From Chitinophagaceae bacterium (GTDB taxonomy: Bacteria; Bacteroidota; Bacteroidia; Chitinophagales; Chitinophagaceae), in the NCBI GenBank assembly GCA_947447815.1, contig CANFLJ010000070.1, positions 1-8,460 on the forward strand: DNA of 8,460 bases. The letters are read 5' to 3'. Both the position numbers and the translations under genes were made by a program. Each line of letters starts with the position of its first letter. Position 1 is the stretch's first letter. This document shows positions 1 to 6,982 of this stretch, one piece after another. The notes beneath the pieces are model-generated. The model was given only the letters and a program-made list of their open reading frames with translations, did not search any database and was not told the DNA's origin.

Positions 1-44
1 AGAATGATTATATAGGAGTTTACGGAGGCATTTTTGATCATTAA
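1..44 (+). CDS. Possible C-terminal end of an upstream gene (partial)
   Basis: Reading from base 3, an open frame gives NDYIGVYGGIFDH and then TAA at 42-44. The mix of Gly, aromatic and acidic residues looks like a protein tail rather than translated AT-rich spacer, and the sequence after the stop turns clearly non-coding. Only about 14 codons are visible, so no family can be named, and a chance open frame of this length is quite possible. If real, the gene would run in the same direction as the yfhO-like gene and end 142 bp before its start. Confidence 0.25.
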   Translation, partial: NDYIGVYGGIFDH

Positions 45-186
45 ATGGTCTGTTCTCTGCACAAAAAGGCAGTATAAAAACAAAACATTACATAAAAAAG
101 CTATTCTAGATAAAAATATATGCAGTTTCATAACCATATTTGCCAGCGAAATAACATTTATTTGCCTTTCGGATAAAAGAAAATTT

Positions 187-2685
187 ATGAAGAAGTTTAA
201 TTGGAAAGTTCTCTTGCCTCATTTTATTGCGGTAATTGTATTTGTTGTGGTGGCAGTTGTATACTGCAAACCTGCCACAGAAGGGAAGGTTTTGCAACAG
301 CATGACGTTACCCAATGGAAAGGTATGGCTCAGAATTGTTTTGACTACAAAGACAAGCATGGCCATTTTCCTTTATGGACAAATGGTATGTTTAGTGGTA
401 TGCCAGCTTATCAAATAGTAGCTTCGGGCGATAACCCAATACATTTTGGGTTGATTTCCGATATATTGACGCTACATCTTCCTAAACCTATCAATTTCTT
501 TTTCCTTGCCTGTATCTGCTTTTACTTCCTATCGCAGGTAATGAAAGTAAATCCTTATATTGGCATTATGGGTGCATTGGGATATGCCTATGCCACTTAC
601 AATCCTATTATAATTGTTGCAGGACACGATACCAAGATGGCTGCAATTGCCTATCTGCCTTTCTTTATTGCCTCTATTTTGCTGGTGTTTAAAAAGGAAT
701 ACTGGTGGGGTGTTGCCTTTACGGCGCTGTCGGCCTCCCTGCTTATACAGGCTAATCACATGCAGATTACCTATTATGGGTTTATGATTGCAGGCGCTAT
801 GAGCCTATCTTATTTCATTATCTGGGTTAAAGAAAAAGAGTACAAGCATATTTTACTTTCTTTTGGTTTATTGATTATCGGAGGATTGCTGGCAGTGGGA
901 TACAATGCAGTAAATCTGGCTACTACCTACGAATATTCTAAAGAAACCATCCGTGGGGGTAGTGTACTGGCAGATAAAAATAGTAAGACTACTGCTACTG
1001 GCTTGAGCAAAGACTATGCTTTTAGTTATAGTATGTGCAAGGCTGAGCCATTAGTGTTGATGTTCCCACATGCTTTTGGTGGTAGCAGTGCCAACCTGGA
1101 AGTAGCAGAAGATAAGAGTAAGGCTATCAAATCGCTTCAGGAAATGCCACAACAACTGGGACAACAATTACAAAACTATCTACAGTTCTACTGGGGTGGT
1201 ATTGGTAATACTTCTGGTCCGCCATACACCGGTGCTATCATTTGTTTCCTTGCATTATTAGGATTAGCGGTACTGGACAATAAATACAGATGGTGGATGC
1301 TGGGCATTTCTGTTTTGTCGATCATGATGAGCTGGGGTAGCTTTTTTGAAGGCTTCAACCTATTCCTGTTGAACAATCTGCCTATGTACAATAAGTTCAG
1401 AGCACCAAGTATGATTATTGTTATCCCTACTTTCATCCTGTGTATGATGGCTACTGCTTCTTTTGATACTATTCTGAAATACGAAGACAAAGAAGAGCTA
1501 TGGAAGAAACTGAAGAAAGGATTTATCATTGTTGGTGCTGTATTTGCAATTGCATTGCTGGTATACATGAGTTCCGATTTTATGGGTGAAGCAGATAAGG
1601 CACTGAATAAACAAATCAGTTCTATTCAGGATCCACAACAAAAAGAATCATTATCGCAGCCTGTACATGCCTTTATTACCGGATTGAAAGATGATAGAAA
1701 AGATTTATTCCTAGGTTCTTTACTTCGTTCTTTCTTATTTATCCTGGTTCCTTTGGCAGCAGTGTATTTATTTACTAAAAAGAAGATTAATAGTCTGATA
1801 GCGATTATTGCGGTAGGTCTGTTTGCTTTTATTGATGTGATGAGCATTGATGTGAAGTATTTGAACGAAGAACATTTTCAGGATGATAATGATACTGAAA
1901 CGGTGTTTAAGAAAACAGACGCCGACAATCAGATTCTGAAAGATACCGGGTACTACAGAGTGTTTAACCTTACTCAGGGTACACAAGCTGCATTTAATCA
2001 GGGTGCATTAAATTCATACTATCATAAATCTATAGGAGGGTACCACCCTGCTAAGTTGAGCATCTATCAGGATTTGGTAGAACATCAGTTGTACAATTTC
2101 CCTAATTGTATGCCAGTGGTAAATATGCTGAATGCTAAATACATTGTTACTCCTGCGCAACAACAGGGCGCGCAGCCTGTAGCACAACTGAATCCGGGTG
2201 CTTTGGGAGCTTGCTGGTTTGTGAAGGGAGTAGTAGAAAAGAAAACAGCAAACGAAGTAATGGACTGCCTGACCAACCTGAATACAAAAGATTCCGCGGT
2301 GGTATATGAAGCAGATAAAGCCCTTGCTTTACCTGCTACTCAATCAGACAGTACGGCTAAAATTAGTCTGGTGAAGAATGATAACGACTTCGTAGAGTAT
2401 AAGAGTAGTAGTACTGTAAATCAGTTTGCTGTATTTAGCGAAGTATACTATAGCAAAGGATGGAAAGCTTATATAGATGGAAAAGAAACGCCTATCGTTA
2501 AAACAAACTACGTGTTAAGAGGGCTTTCTGTACCAGCAGGTAATCATGCCATCACCTTTGAGTTTAAGCCTGCTTCTTTTTATGGAAGTATGAAGGCCGC
2601 TGTTGGTTCTTCAGCCATTATATGGTTACTGCTTTTAGCTGCTGTTGGTCAGTTCTTCTATTTTAAAAAGAAACAATCTGCTTAA
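187..2685 (+). CDS. YfhO-family multi-pass membrane protein (probable GT-C type glycosyltransferase)
   Basis: 832-residue inner-membrane protein resembling the YfhO family (Pfam YfhO). Members in Firmicutes are GT-C enzymes that move sugars from polyprenyl-phosphate carriers onto wall or lipoteichoic polymers; the substrate in Bacteroidota is not known to me. Visible parts: a first membrane helix (about 8-27); an extracytoplasmic loop with QHD (D40 is a candidate catalytic acid) and SGMPAYQ (70-76); roughly eleven to twelve helices between 102 and 552; a large soluble region (about 553-800); and a last helix (about 805-826) before a Lys-rich tail. The soluble region carries two stretches I associate with the family: NMLNAKYIV (646-654) and FSEVYYSKGWKAYIDG (750-765). 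ATG 187 is preferred over an in-frame TTG at 34, because the extra 51 residues are Lys/Ile-rich, resemble translated spacer, and would displace the N-terminal helix. There is no Shine-Dalgarno. It is probably co-transcribed with the glycosyltransferase that starts 6 bp after its stop. Confidence 0.88.
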   Translation: MKKFNWKVLLPHFIAVIVFVVVAVVYCKPATEGKVLQQHDVTQWKGMAQNCFDYKDKHGHFPLWTNGMFSGMPAYQIVASGDNPIHFGLISDILTLHLPKPINFFFLACICFYFLSQVMKVNPYIGIMGALGYAYATYNPIIIVAGHDTKMAAIAYLPFFIASILLVFKKEYWWGVAFTALSASLLIQANHMQITYYGFMIAGAMSLSYFIIWVKEKEYKHILLSFGLLIIGGLLAVGYNAVNLATTYEYSKETIRGGSVLADKNSKTTATGLSKDYAFSYSMCKAEPLVLMFPHAFGGSSANLEVAEDKSKAIKSLQEMPQQLGQQLQNYLQFYWGGIGNTSGPPYTGAIICFLALLGLAVLDNKYRWWMLGISVLSIMMSWGSFFEGFNLFLLNNLPMYNKFRAPSMIIVIPTFILCMMATASFDTILKYEDKEELWKKLKKGFIIVGAVFAIALLVYMSSDFMGEADKALNKQISSIQDPQQKESLSQPVHAFITGLKDDRKDLFLGSLLRSFLFILVPLAAVYLFTKKKINSLIAIIAVGLFAFIDVMSIDVKYLNEEHFQDDNDTETVFKKTDADNQILKDTGYYRVFNLTQGTQAAFNQGALNSYYHKSIGGYHPAKLSIYQDLVEHQLYNFPNCMPVVNMLNAKYIVTPAQQQGAQPVAQLNPGALGACWFVKGVVEKKTANEVMDCLTNLNTKDSAVVYEADKALALPATQSDSTAKISLVKNDNDFVEYKSSSTVNQFAVFSEVYYSKGWKAYIDGKETPIVKTNYVLRGLSVPAGNHAITFEFKPASFYGSMKAAVGSSAIIWLLLLAAVGQFFYFKKKQSA

Positions 2686-2691
2686 TTTAAT

Positions 2692-3612
2692 ATGTTGAAC
2701 AAAAACTTGCAGGTTTCAGTAGTTGTATGCAGCTATAACAGGGCTGCATACATTGCTGATGCTATGCAAAGCCTTTACCAGCAGACTTTAGATAAAAGTT
2801 TGTACGAGATTATTATCGTCGATAATAACTCAACAGATAATACTAAAACCGTTTGTGCAAACTTTATTGAGCAACATAAAGACGCCCATTTTTATTATCT
2901 GGAAGAACGCCGACAGGGTGCATCCTTTGCCAGAAATACAGGTGCAGAAATAGCACAGGCTCCCTTACTTTGTTTCATGGATGATGATGCAGTAGCAAAG
3001 GAAGATTACCTGGAGAGAATTGTACAGTTTTTTAATGCCCATCCTGATGCTTGCGGACTAGGCGGCAGAATTATTCCACGATATATTCCGGAAGAACCTA
3101 AGTGGATGAGTCACTATGTTTCCTCTTTGGTAGGCAACTTTAATTATAGTCCTGAGTTGTCTGTATTTAAACCTGGTAAGTATCCGCTGGAATCAAATAT
3201 GATTATATACAAAGCGGATTTTGATGCCATTAATGGGTTCAATCTTGCACTTCCCGGTGTAGTAGGTACTTTAAGGATTGGAGGGGAAGGCAAAGACTTC
3301 TTTTATCGCCTTCAGGCATTGGGGAAGTTTATTTATTACGATCCCAATATTGTGGTATGGCATGTAGTAGAAGTAAAGAAGTTGACCAGAGAATACATGT
3401 ACCGAATTGCCAGTGGTATTGGTAGGGGAGAGCGAGTTAGAATTGCTGAAAAAGGGTCTGTAGGGTTATTGAAAAAGAACATAGAATATTTTATAAAGCT
3501 AGGAGCTTCTGTAGTACTTGGAATTAAATATACGCTACAAGGGAATCCTCAGAAAGCATTGCCAGTAATACGCTTCAGGATAGATGCGTTTAAGGGGCTA
3601 TGGGGTAAGTAG
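2692..3612 (+). CDS. Family 2 glycosyltransferase (GT-A fold)
   Basis: 306-residue enzyme expected to transfer a sugar from a nucleotide-sugar donor at the cytoplasmic face of the membrane. The GT2 landmarks are in order: the first beta strand with VSVVVCSYNR (8-17); the nucleotide-binding segment IIIVDNNSTDNT (40-51, D44); the metal-binding D-D-D triad in CFMDDDAV (97-99, the DxD motif); and GGEGKDFFYRL (197-207), where E199 and D202 occupy the usual acceptor/catalytic-base region. A WH pair (223-224) follows, as in many GT2 proteins. There is no signal peptide. Residues about 263-280 are mildly hydrophobic but too mixed for a clear transmembrane helix, so membrane contact would be peripheral. 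The gene starts 6 bp after the yfhO-like stop with no promoter between, so an operon is likely. Donor and acceptor cannot be read from the sequence. Confidence 0.93.
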   Translation: MLNKNLQVSVVVCSYNRAAYIADAMQSLYQQTLDKSLYEIIIVDNNSTDNTKTVCANFIEQHKDAHFYYLEERRQGASFARNTGAEIAQAPLLCFMDDDAVAKEDYLERIVQFFNAHPDACGLGGRIIPRYIPEEPKWMSHYVSSLVGNFNYSPELSVFKPGKYPLESNMIIYKADFDAINGFNLALPGVVGTLRIGGEGKDFFYRLQALGKFIYYDPNIVVWHVVEVKKLTREYMYRIASGIGRGERVRIAEKGSVGLLKKNIEYFIKLGASVVLGIKYTLQGNPQKALPVIRFRIDAFKGLWGK

Positions 3613-3634
3613 ACAATACATTTGTATTTCTTAT

Positions 3635-3672
3635 GACTTAGGACTCAGGACTGACGACTCACGAAACTCACG
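3635..3672. repeat. Degenerate GACTCAS heptanucleotide tandem repeat
   Basis: Four consecutive 7-base units begin at 3635, 3642, 3649 and 3656: GACTTAG, GACTCAG, GACTGAC, GACTCAC. A further copy with two extra bases (GAAACTCAC) and a final G end the array. It lies in the gap between the convergent glycosyltransferase and barrel genes and overlaps neither. Its base composition differs from the AT-rich surroundings. The arrangement is seen directly; its function is unknown. It contains no strong inverted repeat, so it is not an obvious terminator. Confidence 0.7.
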
Positions 3673-3696
3673 TATAGGATACTTTGCTTTAAACTT

Positions 3697-5547
3697 CTAA
3701 TTTACATATATAAAGTCGGGCTTCTTAATATACTGACTGTTGTAGCGATAGAACAATCCTGTATTAATACCAATATTCCAGTTGCTGTTATTGTAAGTTG
3801 TTCTTGGGTAATAGGCAAACTTCAGCTCCATTGTTCCAAATATTAAGCTCTCATTTCTGGATCTTACGCCAAATCCAAATGCCGTGTAACCATCTCCTTC
3901 TTTAAAGCTTGCAGCTTTGGTACGAACATAACATATATTTCCAAAAGCAAAGGGCGCAAACCGGAACCCTGCGAAGCTGTAAGTATTAAAAAATACTGTT
4001 TGAAAGTTGGCGGTGACTCTTGTATTACAAAAACTATCAGGGTTTACCAGTGGGGGCAGTCCGAAGTTGCTATTCAGCAATACAGGTTGATTTAATAGCA
4101 GCATGTATTGCTTGGTTATGCTGGCACTGATAAAATGTCGCATCAACCAATGACTTTTAGGAAAGTGGTATAGCTTGCTGAATATATCGGCACTTAAAAG
4201 GATATTAGCATCTTCTATATTTCCTTTATCAAAGTATGCCCCCCCTCGGAATTCATAATCAAAAAAGACACCTTTTTTATTCAGATAAGTCTTCTGGAAA
4301 GCTACTCCACTATAATATCTTTCCAATCCATATTTATTGGTCCACCCTGTAGTGAATGAAGCATTAATCCCTTCTGGGATATCCTCGTTTCTTCCAAAGC
4401 CATATATAAAAGAAGTCTTGTAAAATTCTTGTTTAAACATGGTAGCAGTTACCAGTAAATCAAGGGAGTTAGCATAAAGGTAATTGTATTTGTTTTTATA
4501 GATGTCTGGCTGGTCTTCAAAGCTTTTATAATTGGCGCGAAATGCAATGAAATACTTCTTTAAACGCTTAAATTTTTCTCTACCAAAAGCGTTGGCGCTA
4601 AGGTTGTAGCCTATCCATCCATCCATTTGTTTGTAGTAATAATTCAGATCACTATAGTAAAAAGAATCGCTGAAGTACCTGTTTCTATTTTGATGTGAAG
4701 CTAAGGTAATATTACCTGTCAGGCATCGGTAAGGGCTTACTAAAGGAAGATCAAAAGAAGTGAAATAATGTAGCTCTTGTTTGGAGCCATTATTGATACT
4801 GCCATTAAAATTACTAATGCCTGCAATGATATTTAAAAAAGTTCCTTTAATATTATTTTTAGCATATTCCATTCCCCATCCTGTACCCGGGGTACGTTTT
4901 ATGTCGGTATAATTGCTTACCAGCAAATGATCACCACTACCCTTGATATTATCATCACTGATCTGCGATAAAAACTGACCAGTTCCTTGTGCTTCCAAGT
5001 TGAAACCTAGTGGGAATACTTCTTTAAACAGCACTATCAGATCAACACTGTCTGTATTGTTATCCAGTTCTTTAATCATAATTTTTGCATCCTGAATAAA
5101 GGGCAAGGAACGTAGGAATCGCTCGTTGTCTGCCAGTAAAAAAGGCTGAATACTATCGCCTGATTTAAAGAATAGATTCTTGATAATAGTTGCGTTTCTT
5201 GTTTCGTTGTGTAAAGACCTTGTAATGTTATCCAATAGGGCTTCCCATCTTCGGGATGTATCGGATATGGAATTTCCGTAATCAATTTTATTAATCACAA
5301 TATTCCGGATGATGGCACCTTTATAAACAATAAATGGACTGGTATTTTTGATGGAAGCAATTTGCAATTCTTCAGTAGGTACGGATCGGAAAAGCGATTC
5401 AATAATTTTGCCTTTTAATCCTTTTCTTTTCTTTAGATAGAAGCTATCGGCTGTTGTATGCTGTGCAAAGCAATCCGGCATTGTGCATATCAGCAGACAT
5501 GCAAACAAAACATTGCGAACCGAAAAGCAAGATGCAAGTAAATTCAT
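3697..5547 (-). CDS. Outer-membrane beta-barrel protein with one POTRA-like domain (Omp85/BamA-TamA type)
   Basis: 616-residue exported protein. Residues 1-28 form a signal peptide (hydrophobic core about 12-22, cleavage probably after CFA at 28); there is no proper lipobox at C21, so signal peptidase I is expected. Residues about 78-180 look like a single POTRA-type domain: strand AIIRNIVINKI, a helix near 98-113, NLFFKSGDSI (124-133), then LLADNERFLRSLPFIQDAKI (137-156), a POTRA-like helix-strand pattern, and a last strand IVLFKEVFP. From about 182 to the end, alternating aromatic/polar stretches with many Tyr, Phe and Asn and Gly-rich turns indicate an outer-membrane barrel. BamA has five POTRA domains and TamA three, so this is a reduced form. 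I could not find a clear VRGF/Y loop motif; FRGG (433-436) is the nearest. The client is unknown, and annotation beyond a BamA/TamA-like family protein would be guesswork. It is divergent from the M28 gene, with its own candidate promoter. Confidence 0.8.
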   Translation of the reverse strand: MNLLASCFSVRNVLFACLLICTMPDCFAQHTTADSFYLKKRKGLKGKIIESLFRSVPTEELQIASIKNTSPFIVYKGAIIRNIVINKIDYGNSISDTSRRWEALLDNITRSLHNETRNATIIKNLFFKSGDSIQPFLLADNERFLRSLPFIQDAKIMIKELDNNTDSVDLIVLFKEVFPLGFNLEAQGTGQFLSQISDDNIKGSGDHLLVSNYTDIKRTPGTGWGMEYAKNNIKGTFLNIIAGISNFNGSINNGSKQELHYFTSFDLPLVSPYRCLTGNITLASHQNRNRYFSDSFYYSDLNYYYKQMDGWIGYNLSANAFGREKFKRLKKYFIAFRANYKSFEDQPDIYKNKYNYLYANSLDLLVTATMFKQEFYKTSFIYGFGRNEDIPEGINASFTTGWTNKYGLERYYSGVAFQKTYLNKKGVFFDYEFRGGAYFDKGNIEDANILLSADIFSKLYHFPKSHWLMRHFISASITKQYMLLLNQPVLLNSNFGLPPLVNPDSFCNTRVTANFQTVFFNTYSFAGFRFAPFAFGNICYVRTKAASFKEGDGYTAFGFGVRSRNESLIFGTMELKFAYYPRTTYNNSNWNIGINTGLFYRYNSQYIKKPDFIYVN

Positions 5548-5600
5548 TTAAAAGTTAAAATCAGTGCATTAATAAGTGAGCCAATATAGTACATAAATGT

Positions 5601-5628
5601 CAATCATAGTGCGCCATTATGTTTGCAA
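5601..5628 (-). promoter_or_regulatory. Candidate Bacteroidota-type promoter for the barrel gene
   Basis: Read on the minus strand, TTG (5628-5626) is followed by 17 bp and then TATGATTG (5608-5601), a 7-of-8 match to the fixed and free positions of the -7 element TAnnTTTG. Transcription would start near 5595, leaving a leader of roughly 48 nt before the ATG at 5547. The element and spacing suit a primary-sigma promoter of this phylum, but one mismatch and the AT-rich context keep confidence moderate. Confidence 0.35.
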
Positions 5629-5663
5629 TAATTTTTACACTATTTTAATCTGTTGATATATTA

Positions 5664-5680
5664 CCAATAGATTGTATTGG
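5664..5680. repeat. 6-bp perfect dyad in the divergent intergenic region
   Basis: CCAATA (5664-5669) and TATTGG (5675-5680) form a perfect inverted repeat around a 5-base centre (GATTG). It lies between the divergent barrel and M28 genes, 119 bp upstream of the peptidase start, and no T-run follows on either strand, so it is not a terminator. It could be an operator for a dimeric regulator or simply chance; no regulator gene is visible nearby. Confidence 0.35.
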
Positions 5681-5718
5681 AAAGAATATGGGTACTTTAA
5701 AAAGTAATAATATTTGTT

Positions 5719-5791
5719 CTTTAAAAGGTCCTTTTTTAAGATTGATTCTAAAGTAAGTAAACCTGCTTTATATTTATGCCTCCTTTTAAAG
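5719..5791. repeat. 10-bp perfect inverted repeat in the leader of the M28 gene
   Basis: CTTTAAAAGG (5719-5728) is the exact reverse complement of CCTTTTAAAG (5782-5791), with 53 bp between. The right arm ends 7 bp before the peptidase ATG, where the ribosome would bind. The left arm could instead pair locally with CCTTTT at 5730-5735. A related element, TACTTTAAAAAGTA (5693-5706), lies a little upstream and shares CTTTAAAA. Function is not established; both RNA structure and protein binding are possible, and AT richness raises the chance level. Confidence 0.4.
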
Positions 5792-5798
5792 CATTTGT

Positions 5799-6947
5799 AT
5801 GAAGAAATATATCATCTTAGCCTTTGTAGCCATGTTCAATTATCCTTTAAATGCACAGGATATAACTATTGCAAAACAGCTGGTTGATACGCTTACTTCA
5901 GCTACTTTCTGGGGGAGAGGCTATACCAATAATGGCAATCAGAAGGCTGCTGATTTTATCAAGAAATATTATGCTGATGCAGGACTTACTCCTTTGAAAG
6001 GGAAAGACTTCTTTCAGCCACTGCATTTCTCGGTAAATACTTTTCCGAAGAATATGGAGCTTACGGTAAATGGAATTGTACTAAAGCCTGGAGTAGATTA
6101 CATTATTACTCCCGAAAGCAAAGGGAATAAAACAAAGGGTACACTGGAACAGAAAGATAGTGTCACTTTTGTAGATGCAGATAAGCGGATTATTATTGAA
6201 TTGAAAGATAAACTAACCTGGTCGGTAGCTACCGAAGCTAAAGAATATACTGCCATTGAAATACTCAAAACAGCTATCATTGCTGCGCCTAAAACATATA
6301 GCCTGAATATGGACAATAAGGTGATTTCTTCTTTTAAAACCAATAATGTTTGTGCTGTAGTAAAAGGAACTTCAAAGCCTGATTCTTTTGTTTTTGTAAC
6401 AGCACATTACGATCATCTTGGGGGTATGGGTAAGGATACTTATTTCCCAGGTGCAAATGATAATGCCAGTGGCACTACCTTATTGCTGGGATTGGCTTCT
6501 TATTTTGCAAAACATCCTCAATCATATTCTATTGCCTTCGTTTCTTTTACAGGAGAAGAAGCAGGATTGATAGGGTCGAAGTATTTCGCAGAACATCCTC
6601 TGGTGCCACTCAATAATATTCGATTTCTATTCAATCTCGATCTGGAAGGAACCGGAGTAGAAGGGGCTACTGTGGTTAACGCTGCTATTTATAAAAAGGA
6701 ATTTGATTTATTGAAAAGTATTAACGAAGAATATAAATTGCTGCCGGCTATCAATGAAAGAGGAAAGGCAGCAAACAGCGATCATTACTGGTTTACAGAG
6801 CATGGAGTGCCTTCTTTTTTTATGTATACTTTAGGAGGCATAAAAGCCTATCACGATGTGTTTGATAAAGGCGCTACCTTGCCAATGGATCACTATGAAA
6901 ACCTGTTGAAACTGATGGAAGAGTTTGTAATAAGAATACAGAAATAA
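5799..6947 (+). CDS. Secreted M28-family zinc metallopeptidase
   Basis: 382-residue exported peptidase of family M28, probably releasing N-terminal amino acids from peptides in the periplasm or outside the cell. Residues 1-19 are a signal peptide (MKKYIILAFVAMF core, cleavage near NA|Q). Residues about 20-190 form an N-terminal region with the familiar FWGRGYTNNGNQKAADFIKK start and a middle segment that may be a reduced PA-like insert. The catalytic domain follows with all expected residues: H203 and D205 in AHYDHLG, D221 in GANDNASG, E253-E254 in TGEEAGLIGS (E253 general base, E254 ligand), D281 in NLDLEGTG, and H352 in YHDVFDK. The two-zinc site therefore looks intact and the enzyme active. 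There is no C-terminal sorting domain. The start is supported by the signal peptide directly following it; there is no Shine-Dalgarno, and the leader contains inverted repeats. The neighbour upstream is the divergent barrel gene. Substrate specificity cannot be inferred. Confidence 0.93.
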   Translation: MKKYIILAFVAMFNYPLNAQDITIAKQLVDTLTSATFWGRGYTNNGNQKAADFIKKYYADAGLTPLKGKDFFQPLHFSVNTFPKNMELTVNGIVLKPGVDYIITPESKGNKTKGTLEQKDSVTFVDADKRIIIELKDKLTWSVATEAKEYTAIEILKTAIIAAPKTYSLNMDNKVISSFKTNNVCAVVKGTSKPDSFVFVTAHYDHLGGMGKDTYFPGANDNASGTTLLLGLASYFAKHPQSYSIAFVSFTGEEAGLIGSKYFAEHPLVPLNNIRFLFNLDLEGTGVEGATVVNAAIYKKEFDLLKSINEEYKLLPAINERGKAANSDHYWFTEHGVPSFFMYTLGGIKAYHDVFDKGATLPMDHYENLLKLMEEFVIRIQK

Positions 6948-6949
6948 GT

Positions 6950-6982
6950 ATAAATAGGAATGCATATCCTGCTTCTATTTAT
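6950..6982. terminator. Candidate bidirectional terminator between convergent genes
   Basis: ATAAATAG (6950-6957) and CTATTTAT (6975-6982) are perfect reverse complements across a 17-base interval that itself contains AGGA/TCCT (6956-6959 and 6967-6970) around ATGCAT. The repeat begins 3 bp after the M28 stop, and its right arm covers the TAG stop and final codons of the convergent acyltransferase. An 8-bp AT-rich stem shared by two convergent transcripts suggests a common terminator, but it lacks a GC-rich stem and a clear U-tract, so the call is tentative. Confidence 0.45.

Noticed and set aside
135..164. Possible promoter elements CATATTTG (135-142) and TTTATTTG (157-164) for the yfhO-like gene
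   Set aside because: Each misses the TAnnTTTG consensus at one position and neither has a TTG at a suitable distance upstream, so they are too weak to call.
34..186. N-terminal extension of the yfhO-like gene from an in-frame TTG
   Set aside because: The extra 51 residues are Lys/Ile-rich, resemble translated spacer and would push the first membrane helix inward. ATG 187 gives a normal N-terminus with two lysines followed by a hydrophobic helix.
1188..1568. 126-residue open frame antisense to the yfhO-like gene
   Set aside because: It is a shadow of the coding strand, with no recognisable motif and an improbable position inside a conserved membrane protein gene. The other short antisense frames in the window were dropped for the same reason.
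3615..3628. AATACA/TGTATT inverted repeat just after the glycosyltransferase gene as a terminator
   Set aside because: The stem is six AT-rich pairs with a 2-base loop, which is sterically strained and very weak, and no real T-run follows.
3635..3672. Heptad repeat as a small CRISPR array
   Set aside because: Units are 7 bp and directly adjacent, with no spacers, and no cas genes are nearby.
5076..5285. 69-residue open frame inside the barrel gene on the same strand
   Set aside because: It lies wholly within the well-supported 616-residue reading frame in another phase and shows no domain or signal.
5769..5776. TATATTTA as the -7 element of an M28 promoter
   Set aside because: The last base departs from TAnnTTTG, and the nearest TTG is 24 bp upstream, slightly beyond the usual spacing.
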